Origin: Pseudomonas psychrophila HA-4
Lineage (GTDB): Bacteria; Pseudomonadota; Gammaproteobacteria; Pseudomonadales; Pseudomonadaceae
DNA: 64,000 nucleotides
Direction of reading: 5' to 3'
Assembly: GCF_000282975.1 (NCBI RefSeq)
Contig: NZ_ALJC01000131.1
Coordinates: forward strand, 1 to 64,000
Numbering within the stretch: the stretch's first letter is position 1; every line of letters begins with the position of its first letter. Both the position numbers and the translations under genes were made by a program. Shown piece after piece: positions 44,305 through 54,319 of this stretch. The notes beneath the pieces are model-generated. The model searched no databases. It saw only the letters and a program-made list of their open reading frames with translations, and was not told the origin of the DNA.

Positions 44305-47300
44305 AGGGGGATGAAGGAGCCTTGCCTGCGCCGACCAACTCATTGGTTTTACTCAGGCACCAAGCATCTACCCTGGTATCCATCGTGTGGCGAATCCCGG
44401 TGACCCGGCTCAAATACCGAGCGCTGGACATTTCTGGCGAGCACTTCAGGAGCGTATTCAACTCGTCGTGAAAAGGCTCAGTAACGACCAGATAGTCGGC
44501 TTTGTCGCGCTCAATCAAATACGCTCTCCAGTAATCAAGTGAACTGATAAACGTGTTCAACTCAGAGGAGTTTTCACCACTAGTAACCTGAACGAGCGCG
44601 GTGTTCAGGTCCTCTGCGGAGACTCCTGCCAAAGCATTGAACATCATGCCTTGCGGTTGGCCTAGCAGGTCCAGGGGCCTGGCTAAGCCAACTCGGTACG
44701 CCAGATGCACTTCAAGCTCATCAGCGAAACCTGCACCGGTCGCCATCTGCAGCGTGTAGTGCTTAGAGGCGATTTTGGTGAGTTTATCCAGTCGGTACAA
44801 GCGCCTGCCCAGGTCAATTAAATCGCTGGCCTGACGCGCAGGGTCGATTGATACCCGAGCCAGCTCCATTTGTATTTCCAAGGCACTGAAACTCAAGGCC
44901 ACGCTGTCGGTACAACTGCGTGGGGCCGCTGCGATGTCGATCAAATTTCTGCGCAAATCAGGATTTTCATTGGCTGCTTCTATTATTTCCCACACACGGC
45001 GACTCAGATCCTGACGCACACTCTGAGCATCCGCGGTGGTGGTTAATCGGCTGAGCACATTGAAGAAGTCTTCGCTATTGAGCTCAGCCTTCAGGGTATT
45101 CCACAGAAGCTCACGCCTGCTGCGCTCATGGCTGGTGATGCCTGCGGTCCAGAACTCAAAAGCGGCTGCCTCACTGAGCAGTTCTTCACTGTCAACCCCC
45201 ATGGTGCTACCGCCTTGCATGACAAAGCGCGCCAAACGCAGCCTGCTGGAGGATGACAGCGGATTGTTCGATAACGTGACATTGCGGATGATCCTGGGGG
45301 ATGCCTGAAAGATATCTTCGGGAATATCGGCAATCTGGTTTTGTCGAAGGTCCGCGGCTTCCAGCATTGGCCGGCTTGCAAGGCCTTCAGGCCACTGCTG
45401 GATCCAGGTACGGCGTAAATAGACGCGACGTAAATGGCCTAACGGATTGAGATTGAGTTCGGGGCCTAGAAAATTGTCGTTGAGATTAAGCACTTCCAGC
45501 GCGCCCAACCCCGTCAATATTGAATGGTTTCTGGCATTCATGAACAGCTCATTTTGAGCCATGGATAAATTGCGCAAATTGACCATGCTTTCCAATTGAG
45601 ACGGTAAGTTGCTTATCTGGTTATTGTCCATTTCCAGCACTTCAACGGCGCTGAAATGCTCAAGAAACCCATCCACAGTGTTCTTACAATTCATATTGTT
45701 TAGCTTGAGTACCCGAATATGGGTGAAGTCAGCCATGACAGGCAATGCAGGAAAACTTCCAAGCCGTAAACCACTCAGGTTCAAGGTGCGGCCTTCGATA
45801 CTGTCCGCCTGAGGGTAAAACGCGGGATGTCTGCGCCAAATACGGTCGATTATTCCGGCAGCCTGATATCGATCATCAGCACGATCAACGAGCGAATGCG
45901 CCAGAGGAATTTCTGAGGGCGTGGCGTCGATCCAGAATTGCAGGCAATTGCGCAATGCCATCCTTACGCGCTTGCGCTCGCGCAATGCCTGCAAAGGCTC
46001 AACCCCGCTCTCAACCAATATGTCGAGATAATCCCGCACCTGGTCCTGGCTGTACTCAGGAAACAATTCACGAACACGACGCTGTAAAGCACTGGAATGC
46101 CCGCCGGCGTCCAGGCCGCACAAGGGATAGCCGATTCGCCCGTCAGGCATCACGCTAGGTGGCTTAAAGCCTGGCTTTAACGGCTGCATCCCTAACACCT
46201 GGGCTGACTCTTGACGCGCATTAGCCGCCTGTGCGGCGATGGCTTCGTTAAAGGCTTCACGGCCCCTCAAAGCGTCAAGCCCCATGCGTTCACGCTCCAA
46301 GGCTGTCAATGATTGAAAAATGGCATCAGGCAGTGAGGCCGACGTTCCCGGCTCCAGGGTGTAAATCGACCCTCTTGGCTTATAGCGTAAAAAACCCTGC
46401 GCAGTTTTCACCAGCACTCGCGGGGCGATGAACACGCGATTGCCAAGACGGCGGGTGAGCGGACCTTGAAGCGAATCGGTGCGTACTTCCCACGGCACAT
46501 CGGCCGGCCAACCCGGCAAGTGCTCCAAAAAGTGCAGCATTAATCGATCAGTATCCGCATTTGCCTGATCCTGTAAGTAAAACCCTTCGATAGCCCGATC
46601 CAGCCTGGCTTCGCGCAAGTAATGACGGGCTGTTTCGGCCATTTTCAGTGGGACTTTGACAGTACGTAAAACCTGGCGTTGCGCGGTATTGGCTGACTCA
46701 ACCAGTGCCTGAGTCACGGCATGAGGTAAGCCGGGAAACGCCACTTCGATGGATTTGGCTTCGGGCGCGCGGGAGGCATTAAAGGCCTCGTAGAAACGCT
46801 CAAACACCGCCTTTCTGTTGTCCCGCACATAGCCTGCAAGCGTTTTAGCCAAGGCCGACGCAGGTTCCGCTGATTGCCTCAACTCATGATTCAGCAATGC
46901 TTTGCCTTCAGCACCTGGCAAAGCTGCGAGCACGGCCTCAAGTAGCTTGCCGTCATGTACGACAGCCGGAGTCAGGTTGATCTGCGAGGTTGTCGGCCAC
47001 AGTGTGCTGCCGTAACGCGCCAACGTGTTGCCCGTTTCGTCTACCACCGCCAGGCATTTGCCAACGGGCCATTTCTCCAGGTAGGGCAACAGACTCATCT
47101 GCCAGTGCGCCCAGTGCGCAGCATTGTATCGGGGAGTACTCATCTGTTCGACAAGCGCCGTCAACGTCCGGTCGATTTCGAAGCGCTTGAGGGTGATTGC
47201 CAGTAAAGGGGGTGGCAACAGGTTTTCCAGGTGCACGCGACGCATGACCTCCTCACTGGTATGGGTCAACTGGCGAATGTGCTCCAGGGTTCGCTCATCA

Positions 47301-49117
47301 AGTGTGGCCGCCGCGCCCCCCAACCTGCCCAATAAGGTCGCGCTGCCTTGCCACTCCAACGGCCGTTCATGAGCATGCTGCCAGGCTGCGTCTCCGTTAT
47401 GCAGCAACGCGGGCTTAAAAGCCTGTGGTCTGCGCACGTGGGAGATGCGCCACTGCCCCAGCGCACTGTCAAACTCAACGGGGTAATGCTTTGCATCAAC
47501 CGTGATGTGCTGCTTTGCATCGTGGGTGAAAAAACCCCGCGAGTCGGCCCTGTAGAGGTGCGCGTGGGCGGTCGGGCTCTCATAGTGTTCAAGATTGCGG
47601 TTCCACAGCCGGACAGCGTCGTCCTCACGCTTTATGGTTTCAAAACCTTCGAAGTGAACCCGGGTGGCCTGACTCAAACGGCTCGCCGCTTCTTTGACTA
47701 CGGCAGCGCCCACCACCACCGCCACATTGACGGCTATATCCCTGGCGACATTCAGCAGGTGTTCTCGTGCATGATCGGTGTCGCCATGCGTCCAGTCTTC
47801 TACCCCTTCGTAAACCTCCTTGAGCATGTCACCAATAGCCACCGCAAGCATCACATCGCCCAAAACCGGAACAAACAGCGCCGCAGCATTGATCAGCAAC
47901 AAGCCGACCCCTTTGTACAACTGCCAGCGCTCTTCGCGCAGGCGCTCATCCAGCACACCGGTCGGAACCGCCAGCAGTTGAGCATCGGCAAACATGTTCT
48001 TGAGTTGAACCGCACACAAGTAATGAGCCGCGCTGTGGCTTAAAACATTTGCCGTCAAACTCAAATGCACCGGGTGCTCCTTAAGCTTTTTGACAAAAGT
48101 TGCGCGCACACTCAACGCGATAAACCTTGAGAAAAAACTGACGTAGTCCGGATTCTGGAGACGTTGTCTCAACTCGTCTGAAAACCCCTGCAGAGAACTG
48201 AACTCAAAAAAAGGAGCCACTGGATCATTGGGAATATAAGCAATCAGCCGGTTACCCGGATGCAGCAACAACGTATCAGATGAAAAAATCACCACCCCAT
48301 CAATGACCGTATCGAGCAGATTGATTGAACTGAGAACAACGGGCTTGCCATCGAGTCTGGCCGAGGCTGCGGACGCTGTTGGCGAAGGTACGACCAACAC
48401 AGCAACAAGCGCCTTATAAGAGGTGTCGTCGATATTGTTCTTAAGGAATGCGATATGTGCATCCACCTGCATGTCATAGGTTTTCAGCAATCTGAGATTT
48501 GACTCGGTCGCCAACTGGGTCGCACTCGGGCTCGACTCCCCCGTAGCTGCCACCCCGAGAAACGTCTGTAGATACGTTTGATATTGGGCTCCCAGATCCA
48601 GCTTTCGACACACCGCCGCAAAATAATGAGGCCTGAGTGGACTCAAGTGCTCGGGATGACCGTCCAGGCGGATATGACTCCGGGCATGGAAACCATGGGC
48701 AAGGACTTCATCGGCGGAAAAATTTTGCAATGCTGCCCATAGCAATGACTTGGGCTCGTCATGCTCCAGCCGATGACGCACCGTGGTTAACAGCGTGTCA
48801 TCGGTGATCAGGCGCTCATGTACCACCGCCAATTGGTCATGGTGGATATCAAGTCGCAGCGCAAACTCACGCTTGAGCTCTGCCTCCAGCACTGCACCGC
48901 AGTACGACTCGATGCTTTGCAACTGGCTAAATTTTTTGCCGACCTGTTCATGGTAAGCGCGGCTTTGGGCCATGGCTGCATTCAGGGCATCAATAACGCC
49001 AGGGTCAGCGTCCACCAGCCATTTGGGCATGTGGCTGTAGACCAGCTCCAGAGGTTCAAGATCGCTGAGCGTGGCGTCGCGTGCATTGAGCGGGGGCCTG
49101 CCGGGAATGGGTGTCAT
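44291..49117 (-). CDS. Large toxin-like protein with LRRs and a C-terminal NEL (IpaH-type) E3 ubiquitin ligase domain
   Basis: A 1608-residue protein. The first ~1100 residues resemble the dermonecrotic-toxin-like (DUF6543) region of large Pseudomonas proteins; hydrophobic stretches at about 395-435 and 455-475 may contact membranes. Residues 1108-1290 are leucine-rich repeats (VEVLEMDNNQISNLPS, LEVLNLNDN). Residues 1290-1608 match the NEL domain of Shigella IpaH and Salmonella SspH: catalytic SCTDSVAL (Cys1402, Asp1404), then LGRRLYRLDKL, DELEVHLAYR, GVSAEDL and a YWRAYL segment. NEL enzymes ubiquitinate host proteins after delivery by type III secretion. No secretion genes, hrp box or immunity gene are visible, so delivery and target are unknown. 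The ribosome site is weak. Confidence 0.9.
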   Translation of the reverse strand: MTPIPGRPPLNARDATLSDLEPLELVYSHMPKWLVDADPGVIDALNAAMAQSRAYHEQVGKKFSQLQSIESYCGAVLEAELKREFALRLDIHHDQLAVVHERLITDDTLLTTVRHRLEHDEPKSLLWAALQNFSADEVLAHGFHARSHIRLDGHPEHLSPLRPHYFAAVCRKLDLGAQYQTYLQTFLGVAATGESSPSATQLATESNLRLLKTYDMQVDAHIAFLKNNIDDTSYKALVAVLVVPSPTASAASARLDGKPVVLSSINLLDTVIDGVVIFSSDTLLLHPGNRLIAYIPNDPVAPFFEFSSLQGFSDELRQRLQNPDYVSFFSRFIALSVRATFVKKLKEHPVHLSLTANVLSHSAAHYLCAVQLKNMFADAQLLAVPTGVLDERLREERWQLYKGVGLLLINAAALFVPVLGDVMLAVAIGDMLKEVYEGVEDWTHGDTDHAREHLLNVARDIAVNVAVVVGAAVVKEAASRLSQATRVHFEGFETIKREDDAVRLWNRNLEHYESPTAHAHLYRADSRGFFTHDAKQHITVDAKHYPVEFDSALGQWRISHVRRPQAFKPALLHNGDAAWQHAHERPLEWQGSATLLGRLGGAAATLDERTLEHIRQLTHTSEEVMRRVHLENLLPPPLLAITLKRFEIDRTLTALVEQMSTPRYNAAHWAHWQMSLLPYLEKWPVGKCLAVVDETGNTLARYGSTLWPTTSQINLTPAVVHDGKLLEAVLAALPGAEGKALLNHELRQSAEPASALAKTLAGYVRDNRKAVFERFYEAFNASRAPEAKSIEVAFPGLPHAVTQALVESANTAQRQVLRTVKVPLKMAETARHYLREARLDRAIEGFYLQDQANADTDRLMLHFLEHLPGWPADVPWEVRTDSLQGPLTRRLGNRVFIAPRVLVKTAQGFLRYKPRGSIYTLEPGTSASLPDAIFQSLTALERERMGLDALRGREAFNEAIAAQAANARQESAQVLGMQPLKPGFKPPSVMPDGRIGYPLCGLDAGGHSSALQRRVRELFPEYSQDQVRDYLDILVESGVEPLQALRERKRVRMALRNCLQFWIDATPSEIPLAHSLVDRADDRYQAAGIIDRIWRRHPAFYPQADSIEGRTLNLSGLRLGSFPALPVMADFTHIRVLKLNNMNCKNTVDGFLEHFSAVEVLEMDNNQISNLPSQLESMVNLRNLSMAQNELFMNARNHSILTGLGALEVLNLNDNFLGPELNLNPLGHLRRVYLRRTWIQQWPEGLASRPMLEAADLRQNQIADIPEDIFQASPRIIRNVTLSNNPLSSSSRLRLARFVMQGGSTMGVDSEELLSEAAAFEFWTAGITSHERSRRELLWNTLKAELNSEDFFNVLSRLTTTADAQSVRQDLSRRVWEIIEAANENPDLRRNLIDIAAAPRSCTDSVALSFSALEIQMELARVSIDPARQASDLIDLGRRLYRLDKLTKIASKHYTLQMATGAGFADELEVHLAYRVGLARPLDLLGQPQGMMFNALAGVSAEDLNTALVQVTSGENSSELNTFISSLDYWRAYLIERDKADYLVVTEPFHDELNTLLKCSPEMSSARYLSRVTGIRHTMDTRVDAWCLSKTNELVGAGKAPSSPSTDL

Positions 49118-49436
49118 ATCAGGTCTTCTATAGGTCGATGTGGAAGCGAGCCCCTAACCTAACGCTGCGAAACCCAGCCGATGACATAGATAAATATGAC
49201 CGTTGCACTCAATGACCATCTGTAATTTTTTTTGAACAATCACGCCTTGAGTGACTCGATAAACCACGGTCATTCATCGCGGCACGTGGCTCTTTAGCTT
49301 CGTTCCGTTCGGGCTGGCGATGCACACAATGCGGCATCGCTCTTTAAAACCGGGCCCAAGCGCTACCTGGCGCGCCGCAATCGCGCCGAGTCATACCGGT
49401 AGCAACACATGCGCAAAAACCAAGGATTTACACACC
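49118..49436. other. Divergent promoter region between the NEL-domain gene and the NAGGN genes
   Basis: A 319-base gap. An in-frame extension of the amidotransferase gene back to 49320 exists, but it would bury the catalytic Cys2, so I treat it as leader. No hrp box (GGAACC-CCAC pattern), repeat or terminator was recognised. Confidence 0.6.
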
Positions 49437-51209
49437 ATGTGCGGATTAGCTGGCGAGTTACGTTTTGATCATCAACCTGCCGATTTGGCAGCCATCGAAC
49501 GCATCACCCACCACCTCGCTCCACGTGGCCCCGATGCCTGGGGTTTTCATAGCCAAGGGCCGATAGCCCTAGGCCACCGGCGACTGAAGATCATGGATTT
49601 GTCCGATGGCTCGGCGCAGCCCATGATTGATAACACGTTGGGGCTTTCACTGGCCTTCAATGGGGCGATTTATAACTTCCCCGAATTAAGGACCGAACTC
49701 GAAAGCCTCGGTTATACCTTCTACTCCGACGGCGATACCGAAGTGATCCTCAAGGGTTATCACGCGTGGGGCGAAGCGCTGCTGCCCAGGCTCAATGGCA
49801 TGTTTGCCTTCGCCATCTGGGAGCGCGATGCCAAGCGCCTGTTTATTGCCCGAGACCGTTTGGGCGTTAAACCGTTGTACCTGTCGCGGACCGGCGAGCG
49901 TTTGCGCTTTGCTTCAACCTTGCCCGCGCTACTCAAGGGTGGCGACATCAACCCGATGCTCGACCCGGTAGCCCTCAATCATTACCTGAACTTCCACGCC
50001 GTGGTGCCCGCGCCACGTACTCTGGTTGCTGGGATTGAAAAACTCGCACCCGCCACGTGGTTACGCATCGACGCCAACGGTCACACCGAGCAAAAAACTT
50101 GGTGGACCCTGCCATACGGCCCAAATGCGGACGAAATGAATCTGACTCTGGAAGACTGGCGCGACCGCGTACTCGACAGCACCCGCGAAGCCGTGGCGAT
50201 TCGCCAACGTGCGGCGGTGGATGTCGGTGTACTGCTTTCCGGCGGGGTAGACTCCAGCCTGCTGGTCGGCCTGCTACGCGACGTTGGCGTACACGATCTG
50301 TCGACCTTTTCGATCGGTTTTGAAGACGCAGGTGGCGAGCGCGGCGATGAATTCCAGTATTCGGACCTGATTGCCCACCATTACGGCACCCGTCATCACC
50401 AATTGCGTATTGGCGAACACGAAATCATCGAGCAACTGCCTGCGGCCTTCCGGGCCATGAGCGAGCCGATGGTCAGCCACGATTGCATCGCGTTTTACTT
50501 GTTGTCACGTGAAGTGGCTAAACATTGCAAAGTGGTACAAAGCGGCCAGGGCGCTGACGAGCTGTTTGCCGGGTATCACTGGTACCCGCAGGTTGACGGC
50601 GCCAACGACCCATATGCCGCCTATCGCGAAGCGTTTTTTGATCGCAGTTATGCCGAATACCAAGCCACTGTTCAGCCTCAATGGCTAACCGCCAATGACG
50701 CCGCAGGCGATTTTGTGCGCGAACATTTTGCCCAGCCCGGCGCTACGGATGGCGTGGACAAGGCGCTGCGCCTGGACAGCACGGTGATGCTGGTCGATGA
50801 CCCGGTCAAGCGGGTCGACAATATGACCATGGCCTGGGGCCTTGAGGCCCGTACGCCGTTTCTTGATTACCGACTGGCTGAGCTGTCAGCGCGAATTCCG
50901 GCCCGCTTCAAACTGCCTGATGGCGGTAAACACGTGCTCAAAGAAGCGGCACGCCTGGTAATCCCTAGCGAAGTCATCGACCGCAAAAAAGGTTACTTCC
51001 CGGTACCGGGCCTTAAGCATCTGCAAGGCAACACCCTCAATTGGGTTCGCGACCTGTTGCTCGATCCAAGCCAGGATCGTGGACTGTTTCAACCTGCGAT
51101 GCTCGACCGCTTGTTGAGCAACCCGCAAAGCCAACTGACGCCCTTGAACGGATCCAAGCTATGGCAACTGGCTGCGCTGAATCTGTGGCTGAGCGAACAA
51201 GGAATCTAA
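49437..51209 (+). CDS. N-acetylglutaminylglutamine amidotransferase (AsnB-like)
   Basis: A 590-residue asparagine-synthetase-type enzyme that amidates the dipeptide NAGG to the osmoprotectant NAGGN. The start at 49437 is fixed by MCGLAGEL: Cys2 must be N-terminal to act as the glutaminase nucleophile. The synthetase half has the PP-loop LLSGGVDSSLLVGLL and GQGADELFAGYHWYP. It is followed three bases later by the NAGG synthetase gene. The pathway assignment comes from that neighbour and the next peptidase gene. Confidence 0.94.
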   Translation: MCGLAGELRFDHQPADLAAIERITHHLAPRGPDAWGFHSQGPIALGHRRLKIMDLSDGSAQPMIDNTLGLSLAFNGAIYNFPELRTELESLGYTFYSDGDTEVILKGYHAWGEALLPRLNGMFAFAIWERDAKRLFIARDRLGVKPLYLSRTGERLRFASTLPALLKGGDINPMLDPVALNHYLNFHAVVPAPRTLVAGIEKLAPATWLRIDANGHTEQKTWWTLPYGPNADEMNLTLEDWRDRVLDSTREAVAIRQRAAVDVGVLLSGGVDSSLLVGLLRDVGVHDLSTFSIGFEDAGGERGDEFQYSDLIAHHYGTRHHQLRIGEHEIIEQLPAAFRAMSEPMVSHDCIAFYLLSREVAKHCKVVQSGQGADELFAGYHWYPQVDGANDPYAAYREAFFDRSYAEYQATVQPQWLTANDAAGDFVREHFAQPGATDGVDKALRLDSTVMLVDDPVKRVDNMTMAWGLEARTPFLDYRLAELSARIPARFKLPDGGKHVLKEAARLVIPSEVIDRKKGYFPVPGLKHLQGNTLNWVRDLLLDPSQDRGLFQPAMLDRLLSNPQSQLTPLNGSKLWQLAALNLWLSEQGI

Positions 51210-51212
51210 ACC

Positions 51213-52958
51213 ATGAAACCCCTTGCTACGGCTTACAGCCAACGCCTGATACGTGGTCAAACGCCCTCTTATGAGCGCTTGCAAGCACGCCTTGCCGAAG
51301 ATGGCGGCGAACTCGGCACCACCCCAGCCGCCGTGCACTGTGGCTGGGGTCGAGTGCTGATCGGGCATACCTTTCCCGATCCGGTCAGCTTGGCGAACGA
51401 GCTGCTAAACGAGCAAACCGGTGAGCGTGACATCGCGCTGTACGTCGCTGCGCCCCAGCAAGTCTTGGCCCAATCACCGCAACAGTTGTTTCTCGACCCC
51501 TCGGACACGTTGCGTCTGTGGTTTACCGATTACCGCCCGGCGACCCGGGTGTTTCGCGGCTTCCGCATTCGTCGTGTACAGAGTGAAACCGACTGGAACG
51601 CGGTCAATACGCTGTATCAGGCCCGCAACATGCTGCCGGTCGACCCAGCATTGCTCACGGTGCGGCACAAGGGCGGCCCGGTGTACTGGCTGGCCGAAGA
51701 CGAGGACAGCGGCGCAGTGATTGGTAGCGTGATGGGTTTGAATCATCACACCGCTTTTCATGATCCTGAGAACGGCAGCAGCCTGTGGTGCCTGGCCGTT
51801 GACCCGCAATGCTCACGCCCAGGCGTGGGCGAAGTGTTGGTGCGGCACTTGATCGAGCACTTTATGAGCCGAGGCTTGAGTTACCTCGACTTGTCGGTGC
51901 TGCATGACAACCTGCAAGCGAAAAGTCTTTACAACAAACTGGGTTTTCGCACGTTGTCGACGTTTGCCATTAAACGTAAAAACGGCATCAATCAGCCGCT
52001 ATTTCTAGGCCCTGGCCCGCAGGCAGGGCTTAATCCCTACGCGCGGATTCTGGTTGAAGAGGCTTATAAGCGCGGGATTGATGTGCATATCGATGACGCA
52101 AGCGCGGGGCTGTTCACACTTAACCACGGCGGTCGGCGCATTCGTTGCCGCGAATCGCTGAGCGACCTGACCAGCGCCATCAGCATGAGCCTGTGCCAAG
52201 ACAAAAGCCTGACCCACAGCGTGTTGAGCAGTGCGGGCTTAAACGTGCCGACGCAACAACGCGCGGGCAATGCCGATGACAACCTAGCGTTTCTGGAAGA
52301 GCACGTGCGAGTGGTGGTCAAACCACTGGATGGCGAACAAGGCAATGGCGTGGCCGTCGACTTGCAAACCACTGAGCACGTGCAAGAAGCGATCAAAGCA
52401 GCCCAAGCCTTTGACAGCCGGGTGCTACTCGAAAGCTTTCACGAAGGTCACGATCTACGGATCGTCGTGATTGGTTTTGAAGTCGTTGCGGCTGCCATAC
52501 GCCGCCCGGCGCAGGTGATCGGCGATGGTCAACACAACGTACAGCAATTGATCGAAGCCCAAAGCCGTCGTCGCCAAGCGGCCACACAGGGCGAAAGCCG
52601 CATCCCACTTGACGCCGAAACCCTGCGTACTGTGCAGGCAGCGGGCTATGAGTACGACAGCGTTCTGCCCGCTGGCCAATTACTGGACGTGCGCCGCACC
52701 GCTAACTTGCACACGGGCGGCTGCCTTGAAGACGTTACGGCAATCCTCCATCCGGTACTGGCCGATGCGGCGATTCGCGCTGCCCGTGCGCTGGATATTC
52801 CGGTGGTTGGGCTGGACATGATGGTGCCTGCCGCCGATCAACCCGATTACGTCTTTATCGAAGCTAACGAGCGTGCAGGCTTGGCCAATCATGAACCCCA
52901 ACCCACCGCCGAGCGCTTTATAGACTTGTTATTCCCTCACAGTCAGCCCGCGCCCTGA
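51213..52958 (+). CDS. ngg: N-acetylglutaminylglutamine synthetase (GNAT + ATP-grasp)
   Basis: A 581-residue fusion that makes N-acetylglutaminylglutamine. Residues 105-250 are a GNAT acetyltransferase (LAVDPQCSRPGVGEVLVRHL, YLDLSVLHDNLQAKSLYNKLGF). Residues 290-580 are an ATP-grasp ligase related to cyanophycin synthetase and GshF (VVKPLDGEQGNGVAVDL, VGLDMMVPA, FIEANERAGLANHEPQ). It is tightly coupled to the amidotransferase gene before it. The product accumulates under osmotic stress in Pseudomonas and rhizobia. Confidence 0.94.
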   Translation: MKPLATAYSQRLIRGQTPSYERLQARLAEDGGELGTTPAAVHCGWGRVLIGHTFPDPVSLANELLNEQTGERDIALYVAAPQQVLAQSPQQLFLDPSDTLRLWFTDYRPATRVFRGFRIRRVQSETDWNAVNTLYQARNMLPVDPALLTVRHKGGPVYWLAEDEDSGAVIGSVMGLNHHTAFHDPENGSSLWCLAVDPQCSRPGVGEVLVRHLIEHFMSRGLSYLDLSVLHDNLQAKSLYNKLGFRTLSTFAIKRKNGINQPLFLGPGPQAGLNPYARILVEEAYKRGIDVHIDDASAGLFTLNHGGRRIRCRESLSDLTSAISMSLCQDKSLTHSVLSSAGLNVPTQQRAGNADDNLAFLEEHVRVVVKPLDGEQGNGVAVDLQTTEHVQEAIKAAQAFDSRVLLESFHEGHDLRIVVIGFEVVAAAIRRPAQVIGDGQHNVQQLIEAQSRRRQAATQGESRIPLDAETLRTVQAAGYEYDSVLPAGQLLDVRRTANLHTGGCLEDVTAILHPVLADAAIRAARALDIPVVGLDMMVPAADQPDYVFIEANERAGLANHEPQPTAERFIDLLFPHSQPAP

Positions 52959-53029
52959 ACGGCCGGCGCTGAACGTCCATCCTCCCGCGTGTCATGCGCA
53001 ATTAGGCGCGCGGGGCCTCAGGAGCTTTT

Positions 53030-54217
53030 ATGAAACAGACCTTGCCTGAACCCGACCTCGACTACCTGCAACGGGTACTGCTGGAAATGCTCGCCATCCC
53101 CAGCCCGACCGGCTTTACCGACACCATCGTGCGCTATGTTGCCGAGCGCCTGGACGAATTGGGCATTCCGTTCGAACTGACACGACGCGGCACCTTGCGC
53201 GCCACACTCAAAGGCCAGCAAAGCAGCCCGGATCGCGCTGTTTCTGCGCACTTAGACACCATTGGCGCCAGCGTGCGGGCGATCAAAGACAACGGCCGGT
53301 TGGTGCTGGCGCCAGTGGGTTGCTGGTCAAGCCGTTTTGCCGAAGGCAGTCGAGTCAGTTTGTTTACTGACACCGGCGTGATTCGCGGAAGCGTGTTGCC
53401 ATTAATGGCTTCAGGCCATGCGTTCAACACGGGCGTAGACGAATTACCGGTGAGCTGGGACCACATCGAATTGCGCCTAGACGCTTACTGCGCCACCCGT
53501 GCGGACTGCGACTCGCTGGGGGTCAACATTGGCGACTTCGTCGCGTTCGACCCCTTGCCTGAATTTACCGAAAGCGGGCATATCAGCGCACGGCACTTAG
53601 ACGACAAGGCTGGTGTGGCGGCGTTACTCGCGGCGCTCAAAGCCATCGTTGACAGCGGTGAGCAGCCGCTGATCGACTGCCACCCGTTGTTCACCATCAC
53701 AGAAGAGACCGGCAGCGGCGCGGCGGCTGCATTGCCGTGGGATGTGAGTGAGTTTGTCGGGATTGATATTGCGCCCGTAGCCGAGGGCCAGCATTCCAGT
53801 GAACATGCGGTCAGTGTGGCGATGCAGGATTCGGGTGGCCCGTATGACTATCATTTGTCACGGCACCTGTTGGGGTTGGCCACCCACAACGACATACCGG
53901 TACGCCGCGATATGTTCCGTTACTACTTCAGTGATGCGCATTCAGCCGTCACGGCGGGGCACGACATTCGCTGTGCCTTGCTGGCATTTGGTTGCGACGC
54001 GACCCACGGCTATGAGCGCACACACATTGATAGCCTGGCGGGGTTGAGCCGTTTATTGAGTGCTTACCTGCTGAGTCCGCCGGTTTTTGCCAGCGACGCC
54101 CAACCGGCGCAAGGCTCACTGGACCGTTTTAGTCACCAGTTGGAGCACGATGCCCAAATGGAAAGCGATACCCGCGTACCGTCGGTCGACAGCCTGGTGG
54201 GGGAAAACAGGGGCTGA
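53030..54217 (+). CDS. M42-family peptidase of the NAGGN system
   Basis: A 395-residue zinc aminopeptidase-like protein. Metal and catalytic residues are seen in SAHLDTIGAS, ARHLDDKAGVAALL, ITEETGSGAA, EFVGIDIAPV and YYFSDAHSAV. This peptidase is almost always found next to ngg and the amidotransferase, where it may degrade or process NAGGN; the exact role is not settled. It starts 71 bases after ngg and probably belongs to the same transcript. Confidence 0.9.
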   Translation: MKQTLPEPDLDYLQRVLLEMLAIPSPTGFTDTIVRYVAERLDELGIPFELTRRGTLRATLKGQQSSPDRAVSAHLDTIGASVRAIKDNGRLVLAPVGCWSSRFAEGSRVSLFTDTGVIRGSVLPLMASGHAFNTGVDELPVSWDHIELRLDAYCATRADCDSLGVNIGDFVAFDPLPEFTESGHISARHLDDKAGVAALLAALKAIVDSGEQPLIDCHPLFTITEETGSGAAAALPWDVSEFVGIDIAPVAEGQHSSEHAVSVAMQDSGGPYDYHLSRHLLGLATHNDIPVRRDMFRYYFSDAHSAVTAGHDIRCALLAFGCDATHGYERTHIDSLAGLSRLLSAYLLSPPVFASDAQPAQGSLDRFSHQLEHDAQMESDTRVPSVDSLVGENRG

Positions 54218-54226
54218 AAATAATCT

Positions 54227-54302
54227 GTAGGAGCTCGTCTCGCGATCTTTTAAACAATCAAAAGATCGCGAGACAATCGAACGTCGACCGGCTGCTCCTA
54301 CA
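54227..54302. repeat. REP-type palindromic element
   Basis: TGTAGGAGC at the left pairs with GCTCCTACA at the right, with a central CTCGCGATCTTTT / AAAAGATCGCGAG palindrome identical to that at 40566-40631. It lies between the convergent NAGGN peptidase and cysG genes and probably serves as a shared terminator. Confidence 0.85.
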
Positions 54303-54319
54303 GTGTTCTTGCCGCGCCG

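Noticed and set aside
49118..49436. Possible hrp-type promoter for the NEL-domain gene
   Set aside because: I searched by eye for GGAACC-N15/16-CCAC on the minus strand and did not find it.
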